Shown: in pieces, positions 35,535-45,842 of the stretch
Layout of the letters: the number at the start of each line of letters is the position of its first letter
How positions within the stretch are numbered: the stretch's first letter is position 1
Assembly (NCBI GenBank): GCA_018269055.1
Contig: JAFDVI010000004.1
Coordinates: 62,001 to 126,000 of the forward strand
Length of the DNA stretch: 64,000 nt
Direction of reading: 5' to 3'
Origin: Acidobacteriota bacterium
GTDB lineage: Bacteria > Acidobacteriota > Blastocatellia > RBC074
The notes under the pieces: generated by a model
What the model saw: only the letters and a program-made list of their open reading frames with translations
The model's database searches: none
Told to the model about the DNA's origin: nothing
Made by a program: the position numbers and the translations under genes

Positions 35535-36488
35535 ATGATTTCACCCAACGACGTGCTCCAGGCCGAAACCCGCATACGCCCCTTCATCGTCAAAACCTCG
35601 CTTGATCCATCGTTCCGACTGAGCGATCTGGCAGGCTGCGACATCTGGCTGAAGCTGGAACAGACGCAGTACACAGGTTCGTTCAAGCTGCGCGGCGCGG
35701 CCAATAAAATTTTGTCCCTCAAACCAGAAGAGTTGGAACGCGGCGTCATCACGGCTTCCAATGGCAATCACGGCATTGCAGTTTGTTACGCGGCGCGACA
35801 GGTCGGCATCACGCCACAGGTGTTCATGCGACATGGAGTATCAGAAGCCAAGCTCGGTTTGATTCGACTGCTCGGCGGCGAGCCGGTCTTTTTTGGCGAA
35901 GACCCATTGGAAGCTGAATTGATGGCTAGGCAAACCGCCAACGAAACCGGAAAAGTGTTTATCTCTCCATACAACGACGCGCAGGTTGTTGCCGGACAAG
36001 GGACTATCGGCGTGGAACTGCATCGCCAGCTTGAGGAAATTGACGCCGTTTTTATCACCGTCGGAGGCGGCGGACTCATTTCCGGCATCGCGACGTACCT
36101 GAAAGCGGTCAGCCCTCGGACGCGCATTGTCGGCTGCTGGCCTGAAAATTCGCCCGTCATGTTTGAATCGCTGAAAGCCGGTCGCATTTTCGATTGCCCG
36201 GAAAAACCAACCATCAGCGACAGCACGGCTGGCGGTTTGGAAGCCGACACCATCACGTTTGAGATGTGCCAGCGGTTGATTGACGACCACGTGCTGGTTT
36301 CGGAAGAAGAGATCAAACGTGCGATGCGCATGCTGGCCGAGCAGGAACGCTGGATTGTCGAAGGAGCAGCAGGAGTCGCGCTGGCCGCTTTGTTGAAAGA
36401 ACGCCAACGATTCACCGGGCAACGCTGTGTCGTCCTGCTTTGCGGGCGAAACATCGCCGCCGAAAAAATGCATGAACTGCTTCCGTGA
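35535..36488 (+). CDS. PLP-dependent threonine/serine dehydratase
   Basis: A 317-residue fold-type II PLP enzyme deaminating threonine or serine to the 2-oxoacid. The Schiff-base lysine is in YTGSFKLRGAANK, the phosphate-binding loop in TVGGGGLISG, and SNGNHGIAV is the substrate-binding motif. There is no C-terminal ACT domain, so it is of the catabolic or allosteric-independent type. It lies 57 bases after rluE, with no clear ribosome site. Confidence 0.88.
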   Translation: MISPNDVLQAETRIRPFIVKTSLDPSFRLSDLAGCDIWLKLEQTQYTGSFKLRGAANKILSLKPEELERGVITASNGNHGIAVCYAARQVGITPQVFMRHGVSEAKLGLIRLLGGEPVFFGEDPLEAELMARQTANETGKVFISPYNDAQVVAGQGTIGVELHRQLEEIDAVFITVGGGGLISGIATYLKAVSPRTRIVGCWPENSPVMFESLKAGRIFDCPEKPTISDSTAGGLEADTITFEMCQRLIDDHVLVSEEEIKRAMRMLAEQERWIVEGAAGVALAALLKERQRFTGQRCVVLLCGRNIAAEKMHELLP

Positions 36489-36494
36489 CGAACA

Positions 36495-37442
36495 TCAGTC
36501 GTGCGCGGCCCTGCGGATTCGATCCATTAATGCCAATCCCAATCCTTCTTCGCCGACCGCCTGGCAAAAAATCGTCCTGATTCCGTCCTGGTCGCATTCG
36601 CGGAAGAATTGAAACAGCGAGTGCGCATATTCGGCCACATCCTTACACAACAGAACTTTCTGAAAGGCTTCCGGTCTTGAAGGAGGATCAATGCCAATAT
36701 ATGCCGCGCCTTCACCAGGGAAGGTGAACTGCGGAAAGCTGCTCAGGAAAACGTTTGCGCGCGGCGAATAGTGGCGATATTTCATGCCTGGGCTTTTCGG
36801 CGTTTCGGCGGAAGTTGAATCAGCAATTTCGGTTTCGGGAATGACTTCGCGCAATTGCTCCAGCGTGATGCCGCCTGCTCGTAAAATTACAGGCACGTCT
36901 CCTGTGCAATCCACCACCGTGGATTCCAACCCCACTTTGGCCGGATTGCTTTTCAAAATGCAGGCAATACGTCCATCCAAATCTTCACGCACGGCTTGCC
37001 AGGTAGTGGGACTTGGACGCCCAGACAAATTTGCCGACGGAGCGACCAACGGAACTCCGCACGCCCGCAGCAATTGTTGCGCAACGGGGTGGTTCGGCAT
37101 TCTGACGCCGATGGTTTTCAATCCGGCGGTGGCGATAGCAGGAACTCGATCATTTTTCGGCAAGACCAACGTCATTGGGCCAGGGAAAAATGCGTCAATC
37201 AGAGTTTGCGCGATGGGCGTAACTTCGCTGGTGATGGATTTTAGCTGCGACAAATCGGCGATGTGCGCGATCAACGGATTGTCCGAGGGACGTCCTTTGG
37301 CTTCGAAGATTTTTCGAACTGCATCTTCATTGAAGATATTCGCTCCCAGGCCATAAACAGTTTCGGTTGGGAAAGCCACGTTCTCGCCGTGAGCGATATA
37401 GCGAGCAGCCAACGTGGGCGACTGAGTAATTTTGGTTTTCAT
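36495..37442 (-). CDS. tsaC: L-threonylcarbamoyladenylate synthase (Sua5 type)
   Basis: A 315-residue protein making threonylcarbamoyl-AMP for the t6A tRNA modification. The YrdC domain (about 1-200) has AFPTETVYGLG, KGRPSDNPLIAHI, PGPMTLVLPK and PSANLSGRPSPTT. A Sua5 C-terminal domain follows (PGMKYRHYSPRANVFL). The substrate threonine links it loosely to the convergent threonine dehydratase, whose end is 6 bases away. The start ATG 37442 lacks a strong ribosome site. Confidence 0.92.
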   Translation of the reverse strand: MKTKITQSPTLAARYIAHGENVAFPTETVYGLGANIFNEDAVRKIFEAKGRPSDNPLIAHIADLSQLKSITSEVTPIAQTLIDAFFPGPMTLVLPKNDRVPAIATAGLKTIGVRMPNHPVAQQLLRACGVPLVAPSANLSGRPSPTTWQAVREDLDGRIACILKSNPAKVGLESTVVDCTGDVPVILRAGGITLEQLREVIPETEIADSTSAETPKSPGMKYRHYSPRANVFLSSFPQFTFPGEGAAYIGIDPPSRPEAFQKVLLCKDVAEYAHSLFQFFRECDQDGIRTIFCQAVGEEGLGLALMDRIRRAAHD

Positions 37443-37514
37443 TGGTGATCAGTTGCTGGTGGCGACTGGCCGGCGAAATCGCTTCCCCGACCACCGATTC
37501 TCAGCCACCAACCA

Positions 37515-39575
37515 CTATCTGGAAATCGCGCGCCCGACACTGATGAAATTCAACGTCGAAGACGCCGCATTGAAATCAAGCGAGACGGGGGAAAACGAAG
37601 AGCGAATTCTGCTGGCCGTCACTCTGTACGTCGTGCCCGGTTCAAATCCCGATTGACTCCAATTTCCATCGTTGTCCGTTAACACGCTGTCGGGAATATC
37701 GCCTCCGCCGGAAACGCGAGAAAACGTCAATGTCACACCGGGAATGGGAGCGCCAGAGGAACTGACGACTTGTCCGGAAACAGAAAACAACGGAGTCAAG
37801 CCCGGCTGCATAATTTTCACCGGCCGACCGGCAATCATCAATGTTCCCGTGCGGGAAGCAGAACTTGTGTTGGCAGCGACTTTGAAAAAGACTCCGCCCA
37901 ATCCCGTTCCGGTTTGCCCGGCAGTAACGGTAATCCAATCGGAATCGCTGACGGCTCGCCACGTAACGGAAGGCAACGCCATCACGGTGAGGTCTGCCAC
38001 GCCGCCCCTGACGCCAAAAGTAAATTCGCTGGCATCCAACGCGGTGGCGGCCAAATCAACGGCGGCTTTGATGTCCAACCGGCCGAATCCATACACTGGG
38101 TTTGGAATGGAGGTGTTGGTCGCGCCGCAATCCGTGACCATCACGCGCACGGCGGATTCATTGAGGATGTTTTCCGTCAAGTCAATCTTGCCGCGAAGTT
38201 CCGGACGCGCAGACCACAGCAAAGCGATGGCTCCGGCAACGTGCGGCGTCGCCATTGAAGTGCCACTGAGAAAACTGTAGCTGCCTCCGCGAACCGCCGA
38301 ACGAACCAAAACGCCGGGAGCGGTAATGTCGGGTTTCAAACGATTGCTGCCGTCAATCGTCACCGGGCCGCGACCGCTGAAACTGGCAATCGTGCCTGTG
38401 CTGGCGCTGACTGCCCCGACGGTGTACACCGCATCGTAAATGCCCGGCGGGTCTTTGACAGTGGAACAAGCCGATCCGCTGTTGCCAGCCGCGGCGACGG
38501 TCATAATTCCAGCGGCGCGGTGCGCTTCGAGCGCGGCTTTCAATGTGTTCGGTTCGCAGCCTTCGGAAGGCGGACACGTCCACGAATTCGTGGTGATGTC
38601 GGGCGCTTTGGCGGGATTCCCTTGCGCAGGCGTTGCGCCATTCGGATAAGGCGCTAACAGCCATTCGATACATTCCAGATAGGTCGAGGGTTTGCCGTTG
38701 CCCAGGTTCATGTTTCGGCAAGCGATAAATTTCGCTCCCGGCGCGACGCCGATTTGATTGGAAGTTCCATCAGAACCGATGGCTGAGCCGAGCGTATGCG
38801 TGCCGTGACTGTCATCATCGCAAGGCGCAACGGAATCTTTGCTGCAATTGCGGTTGTCTTCGTGAATGCTGTCGTGCCAGTTGTAATCGTGGTTCGCGTT
38901 GGCTCCATCCCATCCACGGTAATGATTTTTCAACGCGGGATGGCTCCATTCAACACCTGTGTCCTGCCCGGCAATGACAATTCCCTGCCCCGTGAACCCT
39001 GCAGCCCAGACTTCCGGCGCGTGAATGGAGTTCACGCCCAATTCCACATCTTGCGGAGCTTCAACGGTTGAACGCACCGATTGCAAAATATCCGCTTCGG
39101 TTGGCAAAACCGGACGGACGCCTTTAATTTCCGGATTTCCGGCGATTCTGGCCACGTCCTGACGCGCGGCGAGTTCCATTGCCAATTCGCGCGATCCTTT
39201 CACCAGCAAGGCATTGACAATGTAAAACGATTGAAAGGTGACTTTGCGCTCATCCAGCCATTCTCGCAAAGACGATTGAGCAAGTTCCGCTTTGGCGCGC
39301 AGTGTGTTGAACACAAAGCGTCCTTTTTGCTCCTTTGTCTCCAACGCATAAGCGCCGCTCAAATCCGCCTGATCGCCAAGTATGACCAGAAACTCAGCTT
39401 CCTGGCCGTCAGCAGTCTTTGCCAGTACCCACGGCGCCAATTTTTTCAGCGCAATTTGCTGTAATTCCGACGAGTCCCCGCCACGAACCGCACTCGCACG
39501 CGCAATCAATCCACCGGCCAGCAAACCCGCCGCGGTGAGGAGGAACAGCAAAGCAATAAAACGTGACCTTTTCAT
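37515..39575 (-). CDS. secreted S8 (subtilisin-like) serine protease
   Basis: About 686 residues. Signal peptide MKRSRFIALLFLLTAAGLLAG, then an inhibitor-like propeptide (QEAEFLVILGDQADLSG). The catalytic domain has Asp in AGQDTGVEWSHP, His in DDDSHGTHTLG and Ser in LSGTSMATPHVAGA. After the catalytic domain come a BACON-like beta domain (WRAVSDSDWITV) and a carboxypeptidase-regulatory-like domain (VSGQVVSSSGAPIPGVTLTFS). ATG 39575 has AAAAGGAG upstream, so the frame start at 39746 is rejected. It is probably an extracellular protease. Confidence 0.92.
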   Translation of the reverse strand: MKRSRFIALLFLLTAAGLLAGGLIARASAVRGGDSSELQQIALKKLAPWVLAKTADGQEAEFLVILGDQADLSGAYALETKEQKGRFVFNTLRAKAELAQSSLREWLDERKVTFQSFYIVNALLVKGSRELAMELAARQDVARIAGNPEIKGVRPVLPTEADILQSVRSTVEAPQDVELGVNSIHAPEVWAAGFTGQGIVIAGQDTGVEWSHPALKNHYRGWDGANANHDYNWHDSIHEDNRNCSKDSVAPCDDDSHGTHTLGSAIGSDGTSNQIGVAPGAKFIACRNMNLGNGKPSTYLECIEWLLAPYPNGATPAQGNPAKAPDITTNSWTCPPSEGCEPNTLKAALEAHRAAGIMTVAAAGNSGSACSTVKDPPGIYDAVYTVGAVSASTGTIASFSGRGPVTIDGSNRLKPDITAPGVLVRSAVRGGSYSFLSGTSMATPHVAGAIALLWSARPELRGKIDLTENILNESAVRVMVTDCGATNTSIPNPVYGFGRLDIKAAVDLAATALDASEFTFGVRGGVADLTVMALPSVTWRAVSDSDWITVTAGQTGTGLGGVFFKVAANTSSASRTGTLMIAGRPVKIMQPGLTPLFSVSGQVVSSSGAPIPGVTLTFSRVSGGGDIPDSVLTDNDGNWSQSGFEPGTTYRVTASRIRSSFSPVSLDFNAASSTLNFISVGRAISR

Positions 39576-39786
39576 TACGACACCACTCCTTTTGCCCAAA
39601 TCGAGCAAAACGAACCATTTCCTGTTGGAGCAGGATCGGGGCTTGAAAAAAGTATTAGGGATGAAGAAGTTCGTGGGGTCGGTAATAAAGCGAGGGCAAT
39701 TGTGCATATCCAGACCGCAATTGTCCACATCAACCTGATACGTCAACGGAATAAATTAACCAACATTCAACAAACCGAATGTCAAA

Positions 39787-41391
39787 TTAATACCTCATTG
39801 CGTGAACGGCAGCGTCCGACCAGGCTTCCAGCGGAGCGAAAGCGTCCGTCAAAATCACGGCATTGTCACGCGGCAATTCAACCTGAGACTTAAAGACCGA
39901 ATCAATGTAATTCATCTGGCGAATGTGATCCGCCAGTTTCATCGTGAACGGTTCGGGCGTTTGCGGCAATTCGCCGCAAACCAGAAACATCGTCGAAACA
40001 AACGAAGCCGAATTCAGCCTGGGGTCGCGCTGTTTAGCCATAAACAGATTCGGGGAAAAGACCTGGGTTTTTCCAAAGACGCTTTCCAAAGTCATTACCA
40101 CGGAGGAAACCAGCCGGGCCGCATCGCCCGAAATCCCGCCGACGATGTTGGCAACAATCAACCCGTTCGGAGCCAGTTTTTCTTTCAAGTCCTCGAAAGC
40201 TTCGCGGGTCAGCAGATGAAACGGCGGCGAATCCCCGCTAAAGGCGTCCAGCACGATCACATCGAATTTATCCTGCAACCGAGCCGTTTCTGTCCGGGCG
40301 TCACCAATGATAACTTTGACTGATGATGGTAAGCCGAAATACTCGCGCGAAACTTTTTCGGACATCGGATCAATTTCAATGACCGTCACATCGGAGCCAG
40401 CTTCCGCCATTGCCCGCGAATAAACTCCCGCGCCCAACCCCCAGACCAGCATCTTTTTCGGAACGCCTTTGACCGTAGCCAACCGTTGCAATCCATACGC
40501 GTATGGCGCGTTGGAGACATTGCCGATCATCGAACCTTGCTGGACGCCATTCAAAAACAAATATCGAATGCTGCCTTCATCGCTGACCACCAAGTCGCCG
40601 TAAGAAGATGGCACGCGAGCCGTAACGCGATACGGTCTGTTTTTGTACAGCACCTCGCGGTCGGCATCTTGACCGGCCACGGCGGTTCCCACCGCGGTCA
40701 GCGCCAGTCCAACCAGCAACAGCGCCGCTTGTTGCACTCGCTTTCTGATCAGCAAATACCACAGCGGCACAATTGCCAATGCCACAGCCGTGCCGATGAT
40801 TGCCACATGAACGCTTAGATTGGGAATGATCAGCAAGGAAACAGCCAAACTTCCGATCACCGAACCGATGGTTGAAATCGCATACAAGTTGCCTACGCTG
40901 GTTCCGAGACTGAATTGATTTGCCGCCGCGCGCACCGCCATCGGTGAAATCATCCCCAGCAACAGCAGCGTCGGCAAAAATAACACCAATGCTGCAATGA
41001 ATGTTCCGGGAATCATTCCTGCTACATAAGCTGAGCTGAGCACCGGTTTGGTAATGAGATCCGCGAGCAACAAAGTTCCTCCGGCGATGGCCATCACCGT
41101 CATCAAGGTTCCCAGCCCCGGTCGTTTATCGGCGATTCGACCACCCCAGGCATACCCAATCGCCAGCGCCGCCAGCGTCACGGTAATCAGCGCGCTCCAA
41201 ACGTGAAGCGTGGTTCCGAAAACGGGAGCCAACACGCGTGAGCCAAGAATTTCAACAACCATCACGGACGCGCCGCCAATTACAACTGCCGCTCGCAGCA
41301 TCAGGATACCGATACCGGACAATGCCGAGATCGGAACCTCAACAAGAGGTTCGTTTACCTTGGCGACTTTCGCCTTTCCACTTGATTGCAC
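39787..41391 (-). CDS. membrane protein with spermidine-synthase-like domain
   Basis: About 534 residues. The N-terminal half has roughly seven to eight membrane helices (for example MVVEILGSRVLAPVFG, LVLFLPTLLLLGMISP). The C-terminal half is a spermidine-synthase/methyltransferase-like fold (LVWGLGAGVYSRAMAEAGSDVTVIEIDP, VIIGDAR, VLDAFSGDSPPFHLLT). The domain order matches the fused-MFS/spermidine synthase family; polyamine synthesis is not proven for these proteins. I choose GTG 41391, which has a perfect GGAGG upstream, over the frame start at 41571, which would overlap the divergent BshB1 gene. Confidence 0.82.
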   Translation of the reverse strand: MQSSGKAKVAKVNEPLVEVPISALSGIGILMLRAAVVIGGASVMVVEILGSRVLAPVFGTTLHVWSALITVTLAALAIGYAWGGRIADKRPGLGTLMTVMAIAGGTLLLADLITKPVLSSAYVAGMIPGTFIAALVLFLPTLLLLGMISPMAVRAAANQFSLGTSVGNLYAISTIGSVIGSLAVSLLIIPNLSVHVAIIGTAVALAIVPLWYLLIRKRVQQAALLLVGLALTAVGTAVAGQDADREVLYKNRPYRVTARVPSSYGDLVVSDEGSIRYLFLNGVQQGSMIGNVSNAPYAYGLQRLATVKGVPKKMLVWGLGAGVYSRAMAEAGSDVTVIEIDPMSEKVSREYFGLPSSVKVIIGDARTETARLQDKFDVIVLDAFSGDSPPFHLLTREAFEDLKEKLAPNGLIVANIVGGISGDAARLVSSVVMTLESVFGKTQVFSPNLFMAKQRDPRLNSASFVSTMFLVCGELPQTPEPFTMKLADHIRQMNYIDSVFKSQVELPRDNAVILTDAFAPLEAWSDAAVHAMRY

Positions 41392-41520
41392 TGGAATGAT
41401 TCCTCCGAAATTTATGAGTTCGACGAATGTGAGAAGTTCGTGCGGGACATCGAAGCCGCGCCAGCATAAGCCAAACCACGCCGATTTTCCATCAGCACTT
41501 GTGTTACTCTTCGGCGCGTT

Positions 41521-42270
41521 ATGGGGAATCAGACAAACTTTCAATTGGACGTATTGGCGATTGCCGCACACCCCGATGACGTTGAGCTATCGGTTGGCGG
41601 CACGCTCATCAAATTGGCCGAAATGGGGTATCGAACCGGGATTCTGGACATGACCAGGGGCGAAGCCGGAACCAGAGGCACGCCGGAAATCCGTAGACAG
41701 GAAGCTGCGCAAGCGGCTGAAATTTTAGGCGTGGCGGTGCGCGAAAACCTGGAATTGCCGGACGCTCATATCTGGCCGAATGAAGATTCCCGCGTCAAAC
41801 TGGTGCGCATGCTCAGAACCTTGCGGCCCAGAATTCTGTTCACGCAACATTGCGATGATCCTCACCCGGATCACGCACATACAGCCCAGCTTGTCCGCGA
41901 AGCGATGCATATTGCGGGACTGGCAAAATACGATTCGGAAGCCGAACAGGAACGATGGAGACCCAATTGCGTCGCTCACTTTTTGTTTCCGCGAACTGTC
42001 GCGCCAACATTCATCGTGGACATCAGCGCCCAAAGCGAGCGCAAATGGAACGCAATCAAGGCCCACGCCTCTCAGTTTTTCAATCCGTCGAGCGACGAAC
42101 CCCAATCGCGCGTCAGCACAGCAGCGTTTTTGCGTGAAATCGAAGCACGCGACCGTTACTTTGGCGCGTTGATTGGCGCGGAACACGGCGAAGCGTTCCT
42201 CATCCGGGAAGCCTTAAACGTGAACGATCCGGTTGAGTTACTGACTCGGCGAATGAACCTGTACTCCTAA
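41521..42270 (+). CDS. bshB1: BshB1-like N-acetylglucosaminyl-malate deacetylase
   Basis: A 249-residue cytoplasmic PIG-L-fold zinc enzyme. Signatures are [45 protein letters not shown] and [11 protein letters not shown], all typical of BshB1 in bacillithiol synthesis. The other genes of the pathway (bshA, bshC) are not in the window, so the pathway is inferred. It is divergent from the spermidine-synthase-like gene and ends at a clear terminator. Confidence 0.85.
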   Translation: MGNQTNFQLDVLAIAAHPDDVELSVGGTLIKLAEMGYRTGILDMTRGEAGTRGTPEIRRQEAAQAAEILGVAVRENLELPDAHIWPNEDSRVKLVRMLRTLRPRILFTQHCDDPHPDHAHTAQLVREAMHIAGLAKYDSEAEQERWRPNCVAHFLFPRTVAPTFIVDISAQSERKWNAIKAHASQFFNPSSDEPQSRVSTAAFLREIEARDRYFGALIGAEHGEAFLIREALNVNDPVELLTRRMNLYS

Positions 42271-42273
42271 AAA

Positions 42274-42304
42274 AGTGAGGCAGGTTTTTCCAACCTGCCT
42301 CACT
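42274..42304. terminator. bidirectional terminator after bshB1
   Basis: The 13-bp arms AGTGAGGCAGGTT and AACCTGCCTCACT enclose the loop TTTCC, preceded by AAAA. It lies between convergent bshB1 and the MCE gene. Confidence 0.85.
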
Positions 42305-42341
42305 TCATATTTGGAAAGGAAAACTGGCGGCTGCCCAGGCT

Positions 42342-43493
<1,152 letters not shown>

Positions 43494-43549
43494 AAATCCT
43501 CCACTTTTGAGTACGCCGCTATTGCGCGATTAAACCAGCCAACAGGGCT

Positions 43550-44362
43550 TCATTTTTGATTGAGAAACTTTTGCACATAAGGATTGAGCGATTCGCGCAT
43601 TTGGGCGTTGCTGCCGCTGGAAATAATGTCGCCGTCCTTAAGCATAATAAACTTTGTATTGATCAGACACAGCCGGTCACCTTCGTGCTCGAAATGCAAA
43701 TTGCCAAAATCGTCGCGCACGACGTATTCACTGGAAAGAACCTCAATGTCTTCCAACCGGTGCGTGACATAGATTGAAGAAACCTCTTCCAAATCGCGCA
43801 GCTTCAAGGCCAGTTCGCAAATCGTGCGCGCCGTAATCGGGTCCAACCCGGCGGTCGGTTCATCGTAAAGAATGATTTTCGGATTTCCGACCAGCGCACG
43901 GGCAATGCCTACGCGGCGTCGCATGCCGCCCGAAAGTTCGTTGGGCATTTTGTCAATCGCATCTTCCAGGTCAACAAACCGCAGCATGCGCGTGACGACG
44001 GCTTCGATCTCTGTTTCGTCCACGCGCTGTTCTCGCAACCGGTACGCGACATTGTCATAAACCGATAAACTGTCGAACAAAGCGCCTTCCTGAAAGACCA
44101 TGCCGATCTTCCGGCGAACGTTCATCATGTTTTCTTCGTTGTAATGGGTGACCTCTTCCCCATCCACGAAGATTTGTCCCGAATCCGGTTTCAGCAATCC
44201 CAGCACCAATCGAAGCAAGGTTGATTTGCCCGTCCCCGATCCGCCCATCACGATCTTCGATTCGCCATATCGCACACCGAAACTGATGCGATCCAGAATC
44301 ACGTTGTCGCCGAACGCCAGCGAAACATCCCGAAATTCAATTGCATACGGAGTTGCAGCCAT
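43550..44362 (-). CDS. mlaF: MlaF-type ABC transporter ATP-binding protein
   Basis: A 270-residue ATPase with Walker [11 protein letters not shown]-loop [10 protein letters not shown], signature [16 protein letters not shown], Walker [14 protein letters not shown] and H-loop VTHR. It energises the MCE lipid transporter with the MlaE permease. I use ATG 44362 ([10 protein letters not shown]); the upstream frame start is a TTG. It lies 45 bases after mlaE and 56 bases before mlaD. Confidence 0.92.
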   Translation of the reverse strand: MAATPYAIEFRDVSLAFGDNVILDRISFGVRYGESKIVMGGSGTGKSTLLRLVLGLLKPDSGQIFVDGEEVTHYNEENMMNVRRKIGMVFQEGALFDSLSVYDNVAYRLREQRVDETEIEAVVTRMLRFVDLEDAIDKMPNELSGGMRRRVGIARALVGNPKIILYDEPTAGLDPITARTICELALKLRDLEEVSSIYVTHRLEDIEVLSSEYVVRDDFGNLHFEHEGDRLCLINTKFIMLKDGDIISSGSNAQMRESLNPYVQKFLNQK

Positions 44363-44407
44363 AAATGTCCAACTCAAATCGTCGCCGCGTGCGGGCAGTT
44401 CACCGTT

Positions 44408-45175
44408 TTATCGCGGCTCAAGCAGCAAGGAGATGATGACTTTCGATAACAGGAAGTCCATGGCGATCACCAGAATCGAAGCGTTGACAACCGATTCCGT
44501 GGTGGAGCGTCCAACTCCAACCGTTCCTCCTGTCGTACTGAGTCCTTTGTAACATCCGATCAAAGCGATGATGAATCCGAAGACAGTCGGTTTGATCAAC
44601 CCGCCGATGATTTCATTGAAATTGACTGCTTCCATCGCCGAAGACATATAAACCGATGACGCCTGATGCAACAGCGTGATTGAAATCAGCAAACCGCCCA
44701 TGGTTCCGACAAAATCGCAAACCACAGTCAACGCCGGAGCCATCAGAACCAGCGCCACAATGCGCGGCGTCACCAGTTTTTTAATCGGGTCGGTGCCAAG
44801 CGCACGCATAGCGTCAATTTGCTCGCTGACCAACATCGAACCGAGTTCCGCCGCAATCCCCGAACCGACACGGCCCGCCAACATCAAACTGGTCAACACC
44901 GGCCCCAATTCGCGAATCAAACTGGTGGCAACCAATTGCCCCGTCACATTTTGTACGCCGAATTTTTGCAGCGTGTTGGCCGAGTTCAGCGCCAGCACCA
45001 TTCCTGTGAATGTTCCGGTCAGCAGAATGATAATCAAACTGCCAAACCCCAGAATGTCCATTTGGAGAATCATCTCGCGCCAATAACGCGGAGCTTTCAA
45101 AAAGCCGCGCATCACGCGCCAAATGAGCAAAGTTAATTCTTGTAATTGAAGGACAATGCGGGTGATTGGATTCAT
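44408..45175 (-). CDS. mlaE: MlaE-type ABC transporter permease
   Basis: A 255-residue membrane protein with five or six helices (FGSLIIILLTGTFTGMVLALN, LVLMAPALTVVCDFVGTMGGLL, VFGFIIALIGCYKGLSTTGG) and the conserved permease signature RELGPVLTSLMLAGRVGSGIAAELGSM. It is the first gene of the E-F-D operon for phospholipid traffic at the outer membrane. The start ATG 45175 has only a weak ribosome site. Confidence 0.92.
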   Translation of the reverse strand: MNPITRIVLQLQELTLLIWRVMRGFLKAPRYWREMILQMDILGFGSLIIILLTGTFTGMVLALNSANTLQKFGVQNVTGQLVATSLIRELGPVLTSLMLAGRVGSGIAAELGSMLVSEQIDAMRALGTDPIKKLVTPRIVALVLMAPALTVVCDFVGTMGGLLISITLLHQASSVYMSSAMEAVNFNEIIGGLIKPTVFGFIIALIGCYKGLSTTGGTVGVGRSTTESVVNASILVIAMDFLLSKVIISLLLEPR

Positions 45176-45769
45176 CAGAAGTGTCAGCCGGTTTCTTTTA
45201 TTCGCTAGTGCTCAGTCCAGAGCGTCAATGCTCAATCGTCAGAATCTGTTTTCACTCAGTTAAGACTTAGGAATGCTTGATCGCAGATGCCTGCTTGCAA
45301 AAGGCGGCTTATGATGCGGTTTTTGATTTCACAGGTCAAGCCAAGTCTTTCAGACGGCTGATCATACCGAATTCACAGTCTTTTCCTCGCAGCGCCCGGC
45401 AGGCCAACTCCAAAATCTCTAAATTCTTGTCAGCTATTTCTGACAAATACGATGTTCAAAGCCTCTTGAAAAGCAGTAGTTGTACGTATTCCTACCGTTG
45501 CGGGAATCCATAGAATGCGGAGTCGTCGAAGTGAATTTCGACGTTGCGCGAACAGCGCAGTTGTAACTCAGAGGCTGGGGATTCTCATCTTCTGAAGCTA
45601 CAGCCCACCTCGCATCTCGTTGAACAGAGCGAGTTGAGGCGGAGCGGAAGTCTTGGTTGCCCTGACGCTGCTCCGCCAAAAATTAAGGGTAAGGAAAAGT
45701 CAGTTGCGGAAGTCTGTGTGTCACGACGCCGCTATATTTAAGACGGCAATTCATTCCTTAATAAAAAAT
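45176..45769. other. intergenic region with several potential hairpins
   Basis: About 600 bases without a credible gene. Between 45515 and 45680 several stems are visible: CGTCGAA/TTCGACG, GCGC/GCGC and GGCGGAGC/GCTCCGCC, with CTCGC/GCGAG between. This density could mark a non-coding RNA or a decayed palindromic element. I could not match it to 6S, SRP, tmRNA or RNase P signatures. Short open frames here have no ribosome site. Confidence 0.4.
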
Positions 45770-45821
45770 CCGTAGCTGAGAGTGGAAGTCAGGAATAACC
45801 GACATCACTCATCAGCTACGG
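45770..45821 (-). terminator. terminator after the M14 peptidase gene
   Basis: CCGTAGCTGA (45770-45779) and TCAGCTACGG (45812-45821) form a 10-bp stem. On the minus strand it is followed by ATTTTTTATT, a good T tract. Confidence 0.75.
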
Positions 45822-45842
45822 CTTTATTTTTCCCGTTTCAGC

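Noticed and set aside
37626..37660. Bases GGTTCAAATCCCG resembling a tRNA T-loop
   Set aside because: It lies within the subtilase coding sequence and no matching acceptor or anticodon stems were found.
39576..39746. N-terminal extension of the subtilase
   Set aside because: Not signal-like; ATG 39575 follows AAAAGGAG and starts a clear signal peptide.
45434..45679. 81-residue open frame in the gap after the lipid transporter
   Set aside because: No ribosome site or homology; composition and hairpins fit non-coding DNA.
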